Of a stretch of 64,000 bases of DNA, positions 36,713-45,210 are shown one piece after another. The stretch is from Gemmatimonadota bacterium (GTDB taxonomy: Bacteria; Gemmatimonadota; Gemmatimonadetes; Gemmatimonadales; GWC2-71-9). The notes beneath the pieces are model-generated. The model was not told where the DNA came from. It saw only the letters and a program-made list of their open reading frames with translations, and searched no databases. Where the stretch lies: positions 164,552 through 228,551 of the forward strand of contig SHZU01000006.1 of assembly GCA_009692115.1 (NCBI GenBank), given 5' to 3'. The stretch's first letter is position 1. The number at the start of each line of letters is the position of its first letter. The translations under genes were made by a program, and so were the position numbers.

Positions 36713-36902
36713 AAGGAGGTGATCCATTGTCTAGTGAGATACGTCGTTCGAGCTCGAGCAGGGCAAGCGGTCGCCAGGTGATCGCGTAGGCTTCTCGAGA
36801 ATTCGATCGGACGTCAGGAACCTACGGTCCCAGACGCATCGTCTCGAGCTCGAAGGACTTTCATGGTCGCGCCGCCTACCCGTTTCGGGTAGACGGCGCG
36901 AC
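36713..36902 (+). promoter_or_regulatory. Structured leader upstream of the antiporter gene
   Basis: The 336-bp gap 36611-36946 has no supported gene but several elements. AAGGAGGTGATCCA (36713-36726) is an extended anti-16S match with no proper start codon after it. The palindrome TCGAGCTCGA occurs twice (36748-36757, 36844-36853). CGTAGG/CCTACG (36785-36790, 36821-36826) can pair. A 16-bp hairpin with a TTT loop and one mismatch spans 36866-36902. No U tract follows, and no known riboswitch class was recognised. Confidence 0.45.
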
Positions 36903-36946
36903 GCACTTCTGGGGGCGTTATCCGGTTACGTCATCGACTGATCCCG

Positions 36947-38200
36947 TTGGCGGTCCTGCCCCTGATGGCGGCGGGCCCGGATCCGTCCGCCAAGATCCTC
37001 TTAGCGCTGGCGGTGATTTACATCGCGGCCTTAGCCATGGGCGAACTGGCGGTGCGGCTCGGGCAGCCGTCGGTCCTCGGCGAACTGTTGGCCGGCGTTA
37101 TCCTGGGCAACCTGCCCCTGCTCGGTGTCGAGGTGTTTCGGTTCATTCCCGACGATCCCGGCGTTGACCTGCTGGCCAGGATCGGGGTCCTGATTTTGTT
37201 GTTCGAGGTGGGCGTCGAGTCGACGGTTAGGCAAATGCTGTCGGTCGGGGCCCGGGCGTTACTCGTGGCCGTCGTCGGGGTCGCGGCACCTTTCTTCCTT
37301 GGGTTCGGTGCCGGGATGTGGCTCATTCCGGAATCGGGCCCCTACGTGCATGCCTTCATCGGGGCCACGCTGTCGGCGACAAGTGTTGGGATCACGGCCC
37401 GGGTGCTCAAGGACCTTGGGAAGTCGAACACCCCGGAGGCCCGGGTCATTCTCGGCGCCGCGGTGATCGACGATGTCCTCGGTCTGGTCATTCTGGCGGT
37501 GGTGAGCGGGGTCATCGTCGCGGCGAACTCGGGCGCGGCCATGAGCTACGGAGCGATGGGAGGGATCGTCGGCAAGTCGGTCGGGTTCCTGTTGGCCGCG
37601 GTGGTGGTCGGTGTCTGGCTGGCGCCTCGGTTGATCGCGTGGTCGGCCACGTTTCGGACCAAAGGCGCCGCACTCGGCGTGAGTCTCGCGCTCTGTTTCA
37701 TCACGGCGTTCCTAGCATACCAGATCGGCTTGGCGGCGATCATCGGCGCCTTCGCGGCCGGCTTGGTGCTCGAATCCGGGCACTATCGCGCGTTCACCGA
37801 CCGGGGTGACCATTCGATCGAGAATCTTCTCCATCCGCTGATTCAGGCCTTCGTTCCGGTGTTCTTCGTGGTGATGGGGATGCGGACCGACCTCCGGGCG
37901 TTTGCCGATCTCGGAGTGTTGGGCCTTGCCGGGGTATTGGCCGTGGTGGCGGTCGGGAGCAAATTGGCGGCGGGTCTGGGCGCCGGCGCCGGGATGAACC
38001 GGTTGGCGGTGGGTGTCGGGATGGTGCCCCGAGGCGAGGTCGGTCTCATTTTCGCGAATATCGGCCTCGGGCTGACGATCGGCGGGGCGGCGGTCATTAC
38101 GCCGACCCTGTATTCCGCGATCGTCGTGATGGTCATCGTGACGACGATGGCCACGCCCCCGGCCCTCAAATGGGCCTTCGGGCGGCGGGCTGAATCTTGA
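36947..38200 (+). CDS. CPA2-family monovalent cation:proton antiporter
   Basis: 417 aa with about 12 membrane segments (Na_H_Exchanger fold). Conserved segments are LGQPSVLGELLAGVILGNLP, GVLILLFEVGVES, SATSVGITARVLKDLG and AAVIDDVLGLVILAVVSG, with the paired acidic residues (DD) of the transport site. It lacks RCK/TrkA-N regulatory domains. TTG 36947 or ATG 36965 may be the start. Likely role is Na+ or K+/H+ exchange and pH homeostasis; the ion is not readable. The leader upstream may regulate it. Confidence 0.9.
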   Translation: MAVLPLMAAGPDPSAKILLALAVIYIAALAMGELAVRLGQPSVLGELLAGVILGNLPLLGVEVFRFIPDDPGVDLLARIGVLILLFEVGVESTVRQMLSVGARALLVAVVGVAAPFFLGFGAGMWLIPESGPYVHAFIGATLSATSVGITARVLKDLGKSNTPEARVILGAAVIDDVLGLVILAVVSGVIVAANSGAAMSYGAMGGIVGKSVGFLLAAVVVGVWLAPRLIAWSATFRTKGAALGVSLALCFITAFLAYQIGLAAIIGAFAAGLVLESGHYRAFTDRGDHSIENLLHPLIQAFVPVFFVVMGMRTDLRAFADLGVLGLAGVLAVVAVGSKLAAGLGAGAGMNRLAVGVGMVPRGEVGLIFANIGLGLTIGGAAVITPTLYSAIVVMVIVTTMATPPALKWAFGRRAES

Positions 38201-38227
38201 GCGCCGTTCCCCCGTACTGAGCGGTCC

Positions 38228-38962
38228 ATGGCAGCCACCTCCTATTGGGCCAAGACCCGCGCCCCGCGTCACAGCCTGACTTTCGCGCTTCCGCTGCTGT
38301 TGCTGTATGAGGCCCTGGCGTTTCTCCTCTCGGGGGACGCGATGGCGGGGGTGCGGAACGGCGCCGACGTGCTCCTCAAGAGTGCCTTTATGGCGTTAGG
38401 GGGCCGGAGCGGGCTCACGGTGTTCGGGGTGCTGCTGTTCGGGGTGGGGGCGGGGCTGGTGCTTCGGGACCGAAAACGAAACGGTCCGATCGAGGGTCGC
38501 CTGTTCGTTGGCATGTTGGCCGAATCGCTGGTCTACGCGTTCGTCTTGGGCGGGCTGGCCAGCACGATCACGTCGCTGCTCTTGGGCCGCTTGGGCTTTG
38601 GGCTCGCCGCGGGTGGCTTAAGACAGTTCGGATTTCCGACGCAGATCATGATTTCGCTTGGCGCGGGCCTGTATGAGGAGTTGGTGTTCCGGGTGCTTTT
38701 GGTGTCGGGGCTGGCGGCGGCAGGCCGGACCCTTCTCGGGTGGAAGCCCGCGGTCAGTGCCGTGGTGGCCACGATCATCGGCGCCATCATCTTCTCGGGG
38801 TTCCACTATATCGGTCCGTACGGTGACCCCTTCCAGCTTGACTCATTCACCTTCCGGGCGGTGGCGGGCCTGATCTTCAGCGGACTTTACCTATCGCGGG
38901 GGTTCGGAATTGCCGCTTGGAGTCACGCCCTCTATGACGTGATCCTCGCGGTCATGACCTGA
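38228..38962 (+). CDS. CPBP-family intramembrane metalloprotease
   Basis: 244 aa, multi-pass. The family motifs are in order: EELVFR (in GLYEELVFRVLLV), the FSGFHYIG His and SHALYDVILA, corresponding to the Abi/Rce1-like catalytic Glu-Glu and His residues. Starts 28 bp after the antiporter gene, so probably in the same unit. Substrate unknown. Confidence 0.88.
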   Translation: MAATSYWAKTRAPRHSLTFALPLLLLYEALAFLLSGDAMAGVRNGADVLLKSAFMALGGRSGLTVFGVLLFGVGAGLVLRDRKRNGPIEGRLFVGMLAESLVYAFVLGGLASTITSLLLGRLGFGLAAGGLRQFGFPTQIMISLGAGLYEELVFRVLLVSGLAAAGRTLLGWKPAVSAVVATIIGAIIFSGFHYIGPYGDPFQLDSFTFRAVAGLIFSGLYLSRGFGIAAWSHALYDVILAVMT

Positions 38963-38982
38963 GCCTCCGATCGGGTCGTGGC

Positions 38983-39237
38983 TTACTTGGCTGGCGGCGG
39001 CCCGGTCACACTCCACACCTCATCCGCGAAGGCCGCGGCCCAGGCAGGGTGGGTCTGCTGGATCTGATCGAGGCGATGGTCGAGAGCCCGGTAGACGAGC
39101 AGGTGCTGCTCCAGGGAACAGCGCCATTGCTCGAGGGTAATCCCACCCCGGGCCAGCGCTCGGTTGAGCGGCCGGGTTTCAGCGTGTCGATGGGCTTCGG
39201 TGGTCGACTCACGGGGAAAGAGGGCGGTTGAGGTCAT
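38983..39237 (-). CDS. Short heme-oxygenase-like protein
   Basis: 84 aa from ATG 39237. The sequence STTEAHRHAETRPLNRALAR then GITLEQWRCSLEQHLLVYRA follows the first helices of biliverdin-producing heme oxygenase, including the proximal-His region (TxxAHxxAE). The distal half present in about 200-aa enzymes is missing and the frame ends naturally in VTGPPPAK. The frame does not continue elsewhere before the CPBP gene. It overlaps the upstream mini-gene by ATGA and lies behind a Fur-like box, in keeping with an iron/heme role. Truncated relic or a half-size family are both possible. Confidence 0.5.
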   Translation of the reverse strand: MTSTALFPRESTTEAHRHAETRPLNRALARGGITLEQWRCSLEQHLLVYRALDHRLDQIQQTHPAWAAAFADEVWSVTGPPPAK

Positions 39238-39344
39238 CGGGCGGCCAGGACGATGCTGGTTCCGGCGGCCAGCCACACGAGACATTTGGCGAGGAAGAAG
39301 ACGAATGCCACGACGGCAATTCGTTTATTGGTAGTCTTGGGCAT
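39234..39344 (-). CDS. Small single-pass membrane protein, 36 aa
   Basis: Below usual ORF cut-offs. ATG 39344 opens a frame with a basic start (MPKTTNKR), one transmembrane helix (IAVVAFVFFLAKCLVWLAAG) and a short end. Its TGA overlaps the ATG of the heme-oxygenase-like gene (ATGA), and a Fur-like box lies 18 bp upstream. The coupling supports a real gene; function unknown. Confidence 0.55.
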   Translation of the reverse strand: MPKTTNKRIAVVAFVFFLAKCLVWLAAGTSIVLAAR

Positions 39345-39361
39345 GATGCCTGTTAAATAAC

Positions 39362-39374
39362 AATGACTCTCATT
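39362..39374. promoter_or_regulatory. Fur-box-like palindrome
   Basis: AATGA-CTC-TCATT, a perfect 5-3-5 inverted repeat equal to the core of the Fur consensus except for the central bases. It lies 18-30 bp upstream of the mini membrane gene, in an AT-rich promoter-like patch (39345-39400). Confidence 0.6.
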
Positions 39375-39417
39375 TCCTTCTGTAAATTATGGATCGTCTT
39401 CATGAAACGCGAGGCGA

Positions 39418-42400
39418 TTATCGACAGTCCCTGGAGCGGAACGCGAGGGCCGCCTGAGGGCGGATCGCCTTGAGTTTCTCGGCGAGGACCTGGATCACGG
39501 GTCCATCCCGCTGGATCCGGCCGAGGATCAAGAGGAATGGGGCTCGGCGGGTCACTTCGCGATAGAGTTCCTCGACCTCCTTGCGGACGATGGCGTTCAG
39601 GAATCCGAACTCATCCTCCATCAAGATGAACATCACGCCCGCGGCACTCTCCGGTCGTTGGCGAGCGACGACGAGTCCTCCAATCATGACCTGCTCTCGG
39701 TGCCGGGCCGACGCGAGAGCCCGGCTGTCGATGGCGCCGGCTCGGGTCAGGGTGGGCCGCATGTGCTCGACCGGATGCCCCGCCAGGCTCGAGCCGGTGG
39801 CGAAATAGTCGAGGAAGACCCGTTCGGTGTTGCCTAACGGTCGAGGGGCATGCTCAATGGGCCGGGACGGCGCCAGAGGCAGGGTGTCGCCAACGTGGCG
39901 GAGTGCTTCCCAAGCGGCTTTCCGGCGGTCGGGCTGCCAAGCCTCGAACGCTCCGGCCCGGGCCAGGGCCATGGCGTCGGAGCGGGCGAGCTTGGCCCGA
40001 ACGACCACATCGGCGACATCTCGAAATGGAGCGGCCGCCTGATACCGGGTCAGGGATTCGATGGCCTTGGCCCCGATCCCGCGGATGAACCGCCATCCGA
40101 GCCGCAGCATGGGACCGTCGTCGGGGAGTTCGATCGTGCAGTCCGCCGTGCCTTTCGAGAGACAGGGTCCGGTGACCCTGACGTCGCTTCGGCGCGCGTC
40201 GTGAATCAGGGTGGCGATCGGATAGAATCCCATCGGCTGGGCGTTGAGGAGGCCGAGCAGGAATTCGGTCGGATAATGCGCTTTGAGGTACGCGGTGGCG
40301 TAGGCAATCAGCGCAAAGCTCCAGGCGTGCGATTCGGGAAACCCGTAGTTGGCGAAGCTCATGAGATCTTCTTCGATTTGATTGGCAATCTCGTCGGTGA
40401 TCCCCTTGCCGATCAGCCGCTCGCGCAACTCGGCCAAAGCCCGGAGCAACTTGGTTCGTTTCCGCTGGTGGCCCATGGTCCGCCGGAGCAAGTCGGCTTC
40501 GGCGGCGGTATAGCCGGCCAGTGTCATGGCGATGGCCATGGCTTGCTCCTGGAAGATCGGAATGCCCTGGGTCCGTTCGAGGAGCGGCTCGAGCGCGGGG
40601 TGGAGGTAGCTGACCTTCTCTTCGCCCCGGCGCCGCTTGGTATAGGGATGAACGAACTTGGCCTGAATCGGGCCGGGCCGGATCAGCGCCACTTGGACGA
40701 CCAGATCGTAGAGGCGCTCCGGTTTGGTATGGAGAATCGACGCGATCTGGGCCCGGCTCTCGATTTGGAAGGTTCCGATTGTTTCGCCCTTGCTGATCAT
40801 CCGGTAGGTGGCGGGGTCGTCGTCGGGAAGCGAGTACATCGACAGTGCCGTGCCGGTTCGCGCCTCGATGGCATTGAAGGCCCGCCGGACCACCGCGAGC
40901 CCGCCTAATCCCAGAAAGTCGAACTTTGGAATGCCGAGGCTGTCGAGATCGTCCTTGTCGAACTGGATGATGGTCCGCCCCATCGAGGTCGACTCGATCG
41001 GGAGGTGGTTGCCTAACGGTTCCGCCGAGAGGACGAATCCGCCGGGGTGGGTGGACCGAAGCCGGGGCAGGTCATCGAAGGCCCGGACCGCCTCCAGGAC
41101 CGTTGCTGCCTTGGGTGTGGTGAGGTCGAATCCATGGGCTTCGGCCAAGCCCTTGGTCAGGATCTCGGCGCCGTCGAGGCACCCGACCCGGTGCAAGCGC
41201 TTGGAGAGTGTGAAGGCCAGTTCGGCTGGGTAGCCAAAGGCCCGCATCGTGTCCTGGATGGCGGTACAGGCGCTGTAGATCTGGGTGACCCCGGCAATGG
41301 CGGAGTGGGATCGTTGATAGCGCCGGTACATGTAGTCGAGTACTTCCTCGCGCCGGTCGTGCTCGAAGTCGACATCGATATCGGGCGCTTCGGTCATCCC
41401 GTCGACCCGGGCTTCGGACAGGAACCGTTCGAACAAGAGTCCATGTTTGACCGGATCGACCGCGGTGATGCCGAGGCAGTAGGCCACGGTGGAGTTGGCG
41501 GCGCTCCCGCGGCCTTGGGCCAGGATGTTCCGTTCGCGCGCAAACCGGACCGCGTCCCACATCACCAAAAAAAATCCGGAATAGCCCAACCGGGCGATGA
41601 CGTGGAGCTCGTGGTCGATCTGGGTGATTTCCTTGGCGCCGGGTTGGCCCCACCGCTCCCGGGCTCCTTCGAGTGCGAGGTGCCGAATGAAGCTGTCGTT
41701 GTCGTGTCCCGCCGGCACGCTGAAGGTCGGGAGCGGCGGTCGGACCCACCGGAGGTTGAACTCGCATTGGTCCGCGAGGTCGGCTGCCGTTTCGAGTCCG
41801 GCTTCCGCTCCGCGCCACCGGACGGCCATCTGCTCGGGCGAGAGCAGCATCCACTCGCCGTTCGGGTGGAGCAGGCCTTGGTCGGTGGCCGCGGGGACGG
41901 TGGTGCCGTGGCGGAGGGCCGTGAGCACTTCGTGGACCAGCCGGGTTCCGGGGTCGATATAGCGGGGGTTCCGAGTGGCGAACCAGGGCACGCCACGGTG
42001 TTTCGACAACCGAATCAGCGCGCCGGCCAGGGCCTCTTCCCGGCGCCCCGCGTAGTGGAGTCCCACTTCGATGGCGACCCGGTCCCCGAAGGCGGAGCGA
42101 TAGCGCGCGAGGAGCGCGTCGGCGTCGGCGGGGCGGCGGTCGAGAATCGCGGTGGCCAAGGCGCCCGAGGCCGGCCCGGTCAGGAGGTGGAGTCCCTCAT
42201 GGCGATGGGCCACGTCGTCCCAGGTGAGTTCTGGCCGGCCCCGGGTGGCGGTACGCTTGGTCCACCGGCGGAGATTCCCGACGCGCGAGTGCGTGATCAG
42301 GGCCGCCAAGTTCTGGAAGCCGATGGCGGACCGGACCAAGAGGGCCATCGGGCGGCCGTCCACGACGAGCTGGGCCCCGATGACCGGCCGGAGGCCTTGC

Positions 42401-42564
42401 TCTCGGCAGGTGACCCCGAACCGGACGATGCCGCCCAGGTCGGCGCTGTCGGTCAGGCCGACGGCGTGATAGCCTAACGCCTTGGCGTGACGGGCCAGCG
42501 CTTCGGGCGACACGCCCCCGTCGCCGAAGGAAAACGCCGAGTGACAGCGGAGTTCGACGAACAT
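39418..42564 (-). CDS. dnaE2: Error-prone DNA polymerase DnaE2 (ImuC)
   Basis: 1048 aa. Starts at the ATG giving FVELRCHSAFSFGDGGVSPE, the PHP domain; the open frame to 42792 only reads through imuB. The C-family polymerase palm has catalytic Asp residues in EAPDIDVDFEHDRREEV, with fingers and tandem HhH regions (RIQFDKDDLDSLGIPKFDFL). DnaE2 is shorter than the replicative DnaE and acts in damage-induced mutagenesis with ImuA and ImuB. Last gene of the imuA-imuB-dnaE2 operon; the replicative DnaE is encoded separately at 50584-54063. Confidence 0.95.
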   Translation of the reverse strand: MFVELRCHSAFSFGDGGVSPEALARHAKALGYHAVGLTDSADLGGIVRFGVTCREQGLRPVIGAQLVVDGRPMALLVRSAIGFQNLAALITHSRVGNLRRWTKRTATRGRPELTWDDVAHRHEGLHLLTGPASGALATAILDRRPADADALLARYRSAFGDRVAIEVGLHYAGRREEALAGALIRLSKHRGVPWFATRNPRYIDPGTRLVHEVLTALRHGTTVPAATDQGLLHPNGEWMLLSPEQMAVRWRGAEAGLETAADLADQCEFNLRWVRPPLPTFSVPAGHDNDSFIRHLALEGARERWGQPGAKEITQIDHELHVIARLGYSGFFLVMWDAVRFARERNILAQGRGSAANSTVAYCLGITAVDPVKHGLLFERFLSEARVDGMTEAPDIDVDFEHDRREEVLDYMYRRYQRSHSAIAGVTQIYSACTAIQDTMRAFGYPAELAFTLSKRLHRVGCLDGAEILTKGLAEAHGFDLTTPKAATVLEAVRAFDDLPRLRSTHPGGFVLSAEPLGNHLPIESTSMGRTIIQFDKDDLDSLGIPKFDFLGLGGLAVVRRAFNAIEARTGTALSMYSLPDDDPATYRMISKGETIGTFQIESRAQIASILHTKPERLYDLVVQVALIRPGPIQAKFVHPYTKRRRGEEKVSYLHPALEPLLERTQGIPIFQEQAMAIAMTLAGYTAAEADLLRRTMGHQRKRTKLLRALAELRERLIGKGITDEIANQIEEDLMSFANYGFPESHAWSFALIAYATAYLKAHYPTEFLLGLLNAQPMGFYPIATLIHDARRSDVRVTGPCLSKGTADCTIELPDDGPMLRLGWRFIRGIGAKAIESLTRYQAAAPFRDVADVVVRAKLARSDAMALARAGAFEAWQPDRRKAAWEALRHVGDTLPLAPSRPIEHAPRPLGNTERVFLDYFATGSSLAGHPVEHMRPTLTRAGAIDSRALASARHREQVMIGGLVVARQRPESAAGVMFILMEDEFGFLNAIVRKEVEELYREVTRRAPFLLILGRIQRDGPVIQVLAEKLKAIRPQAALAFRSRDCR

Positions 42565-42566
42565 GG

Positions 42567-43877
42567 TCAGTCCCACCACCCGGCCAAGTGCCAGCGGCCG
42601 GAAGCCAGGTCGCGGTACAACAGCACCATGACGCCATCGTCCCGGATCCCGTGGAAATAGTCGCGCTCGAACCGGGTGTCGTCGAACCCGCCGGCAATTC
42701 GGTCGGGTCCCAAACTCACGGTGAGTGCGTAGGTGCGGGTGCCGTCGAAATAGCGATCGGGAACCGGCAGGCCCCGGCGCGTGATGGTCCACACTTCGAT
42801 GCCGAGCGGTGCGGGCAAGGTTTGCAGGGTGAGTTCCGGCGTTAGGCCGAACGTCGATCCGCCGGGCAGGGGTCGCTCGGCGACTTGGCCGGCCGGGTCG
42901 AACCGCCAGGTCACCCGGCGTTCGGGGAGCGGATGCTCGATTCGGTGGGCGATGCCGATGGCGTCGGCCTGCTTGTCGAGTAAATGCGCCAAGGCGGTTT
43001 CAGTGGCGCGGGCGGTGGCGAAGCCGAAGTCGAAGAGATCGCCTTGGCGGTCGGCCAGGGGAGCCGTGGCGTCGACCCGGAGGGCGATCCGCATGACGGC
43101 CGCCTCGAAGGTGACGGTTTCGAGCGCGGCGCGGATGACCCGGAGCCAGGTTTTTCGGTCGGCGGTGGGGGTCGAGCACCGGACCGGGACGGCCACGATG
43201 GCTCGGTCGGCGAGCGAGAACTCGAGCCCGACCGCGTGGGCGCCTTCGCGCCGGACCGCCAGGGCGTCGGTGACGGTGCCGAGGAGCGAATTGACGATGA
43301 AGACGACCTGCTCCTGGTTCGACAATTCGTAGTCGACCCACTCGAGTTCCGCGCTCGGTAACTCTCGGGGGCGGGGACCGAAGATCGGGCGGGCATCGTC
43401 GGCCCGGGCCAGTTTCCAGATCCTCACGCCTTCGGCCCCGAACCGGACCTCGACGGATTGAGGATCGAGCCGGGCCAGGTCGCCGCAGTTCTCGATGCCG
43501 ATGGCCGCGATCAGGGGATAGAGCCACCCCGGCGGTGGCGGATGGAGGACGCCCACGTCAAGCGGGGCCAGAAACGTCCGATCGGTACCCGGCGGCACCA
43601 TGGTGATCCGCTCGTTACCGGTGCGGGCCGCGACTTCGGCGGCGATGGGCGTGTCGGCAATCCCGGCGTGAACCTCGGGGATATCGAGGAACTCGAAGCG
43701 TTCCAGCAACTGCCCGGCAATAGCCATTGCATCAAGCCCCCGGGCGTCGGCCCACACGATGCCTCGGCTGCACTCGAGCCGGATCCTGGGGGCACACTCA
43801 AGAGCGGCCGCGCCGATCTCAGTCGAGCGCGCCGCGTCGGTCGGCCACGCCGGGCTCGAGAGACAGACGAAGGTCAT
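42567..43877 (-). CDS. imuB: ImuB-like Y-family DNA polymerase homolog
   Basis: 436 aa. The N-terminal segment lacks the paired acidic metal-binding residues of active Y-family polymerases, as is typical of ImuB. The little-finger/helix-hairpin part (YPLIAAIGIENCGDLARLDP) and C-terminal extension (TITRRGLPVPDRYFDGTRTY) match ImuB proteins, which bridge the beta clamp and DnaE2. It overlaps imuA by 59 bases and is two bases upstream of dnaE2. The clamp-binding motif could not be pinned down by eye. Confidence 0.85.
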   Translation of the reverse strand: MTFVCLSSPAWPTDAARSTEIGAAALECAPRIRLECSRGIVWADARGLDAMAIAGQLLERFEFLDIPEVHAGIADTPIAAEVAARTGNERITMVPPGTDRTFLAPLDVGVLHPPPPGWLYPLIAAIGIENCGDLARLDPQSVEVRFGAEGVRIWKLARADDARPIFGPRPRELPSAELEWVDYELSNQEQVVFIVNSLLGTVTDALAVRREGAHAVGLEFSLADRAIVAVPVRCSTPTADRKTWLRVIRAALETVTFEAAVMRIALRVDATAPLADRQGDLFDFGFATARATETALAHLLDKQADAIGIAHRIEHPLPERRVTWRFDPAGQVAERPLPGGSTFGLTPELTLQTLPAPLGIEVWTITRRGLPVPDRYFDGTRTYALTVSLGPDRIAGGFDDTRFERDYFHGIRDDGVMVLLYRDLASGRWHLAGWWD

Positions 43878-44526
43878 GGGCTTTGGCGGGGAGTGTAAAC
43901 GTGGTGCGCTCGGACCATCCGGACGCTTTGGCAGTGACTTCGATGCTGACGGCATCGACCGCGGCCACCTCGCCGAAGGGGCCGATGGACCAGCGAAACC
44001 GGTCGACCAAAAACCGGGAGCTCAACCGAATGCTGGCGGTGAGGCCGCGATCGGTGAGGGCGACGAAGGCGCCTTGCCCTTCGTGGACCATTCGGGAGAG
44101 CCGGAGCATGGCGCTTTGGCCAGGGTCAATGCCGGAGAGGACGACCAGCGCGAAGCCGCCGGACCGGAGAAGGATTTCCGTGGCCCGAAGCGCCAGGTCC
44201 TGGTCGGCAGGCCGGACGACCAGCGGACCATCGGTCCAGCCGGGGCCGATGGTTCGGGCCCCGTCGATCCACGCCACTCGCTCGCCCCGATTGGCTACCC
44301 CTTGGCAGGCCGTCCGGAGGATGGCCGTGGCCCCCCCCGTTTTCGACTGCCATACCACCATCCGGCCCCGGGGTAGTCCGCCGTTTGGGAGGATCCGGTC
44401 GAGCGAAGCGAGCCCGGTTACGAGCGGAGGCGCCGACCGTTCAGGAAGGAGAACCGCGTTAGGGAAGCGCTCGACCAGGAGGCTTCGGAGGGCGGTGGCT
44501 CGGCTTGGGGCAACAGCGGCGGTCAT
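43819..44526 (-). CDS. imuA: ImuA-like RecA-fold protein
   Basis: 235 aa. The RecA-like core starts with TGLASLDRILPNGGLPRGRM and has a degenerate P-loop (WQSKTGGATAIL), followed by RVAWIDGARTI and VVLSGIDPGQSAMLRLSRM. Family members interact with RecA and ImuB in SOS mutagenesis. First gene of the mutasome operon, 26 bp downstream of a promoter carrying an SOS-like direct repeat. Confidence 0.82.
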   Translation of the reverse strand: MTAAVAPSRATALRSLLVERFPNAVLLPERSAPPLVTGLASLDRILPNGGLPRGRMVVWQSKTGGATAILRTACQGVANRGERVAWIDGARTIGPGWTDGPLVVRPADQDLALRATEILLRSGGFALVVLSGIDPGQSAMLRLSRMVHEGQGAFVALTDRGLTASIRLSSRFLVDRFRWSIGPFGEVAAVDAVSIEVTAKASGWSERTTFTLPAKAHDLRLSLEPGVADRRGALD

Positions 44527-44551
44527 CCGACAGCCTGATCAATGGGGGTCT

Positions 44552-44581
44552 ATTGTAGCCCGAACAAACCCCGAATGTCAA
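44552..44581 (-). promoter_or_regulatory. imuA promoter with LexA-type direct repeat
   Basis: Minus-strand TTGACA (44581-44576) and TACAAT (44557-44552) with an 18-bp spacer. Inside lies ATTC-N7-GTTC (44576-44562), one mismatch from the GTTC-N7-GTTC LexA box known from alphaproteobacteria. LexA bound there would block RNA polymerase, fitting an SOS-induced operon. Confidence 0.65.
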
Positions 44582-44585
44582 GTAC

Positions 44586-44599
44586 GCCGAGTGCCGAGT
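44586..44599. repeat. Two units of the GCCGAGT repeat
   Basis: Two head-to-tail copies of the same 7-mer found at 113-147, one base before the dsbA-like stop codon. Confidence 0.7.
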
Positions 44600-44600
44600 G

Positions 44601-45209
44601 CTATTTCCTCTTAGCCCGATAGAGGGAGTCGAGGACGTAGCGGAACAGCTCCACCGGCTGGGCGCCGATAATGAGGGAGCCGTCGATGTAGAACGTCGGG
44701 GTGCTTTGGGCTCCGCTCTTGACGGCGCCGTCGGCGTCGGCCTTGATCAGGGCGACGGTTTCTTGTTTTTCGAGGCAGGAGGCCATGGCGGGCTTGGGCA
44801 GCTTGAGTGAGTCGACCAAGGTCATCAGGAATGGCGCTGGGTTCTTGAGCGGGGCCCAGGTTTCCTGGTGCAGGAACAGGAGGTCGTGGGCCGACCAGAA
44901 TTTGTCGAACTTGGCGGCGCACATCGCAAAGGCCGCGGCCGGTACGGCGTTCGGGTGAATCGACGTCAGCGGATAATTCACGAAGATCCAGCGGACCTTG
45001 CCGGTTTTCACGAACTCGTTCTCGATGGCCGGGAACGATTCCATCGCGTGACGCCGGCAGAAGGGGCACTGGAAATCCGACATCTCGTAGACGGTAATCG
45101 GGGCCGTTGGAGAGCCTTTGCTCCGCGCGGACATCGGGATCGGGCTTTGGGCGACGGCCGGTGCCGCGAGCGAGGCCAGGAGTACGGCCGCCAGAAGATT
45201 CGAACCCAT
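44601..45209 (-). CDS. DsbA-family thiol-disulfide oxidoreductase
   Basis: 202 aa. A signal peptide (MGSNLLAAVLLASLAAPAVA before Gln) directs it to the periplasm. A thioredoxin fold with the active site CPFC (SDFQCPFCRRHAMESFP) and cis-Pro loop STPTFYIDG matches DsbA/BdbD-like proteins of the Thioredoxin_4 group. Probably introduces or isomerises disulfides in exported proteins. One base separates it from the upstream lipoprotein gene in the M23 operon. Confidence 0.9.
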   Translation of the reverse strand: MGSNLLAAVLLASLAAPAVAQSPIPMSARSKGSPTAPITVYEMSDFQCPFCRRHAMESFPAIENEFVKTGKVRWIFVNYPLTSIHPNAVPAAAFAMCAAKFDKFWSAHDLLFLHQETWAPLKNPAPFLMTLVDSLKLPKPAMASCLEKQETVALIKADADGAVKSGAQSTPTFYIDGSLIIGAQPVELFRYVLDSLYRAKRK

Positions 45210-45210
45210 A

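Noticed and set aside
36713..36726. Possible 3' end of a 16S rRNA gene on the minus strand
   Set aside because: Only the 14-nt anti-Shine-Dalgarno match is present. The upstream helix 45 and the AAGTCGTAACAAGG region are absent.
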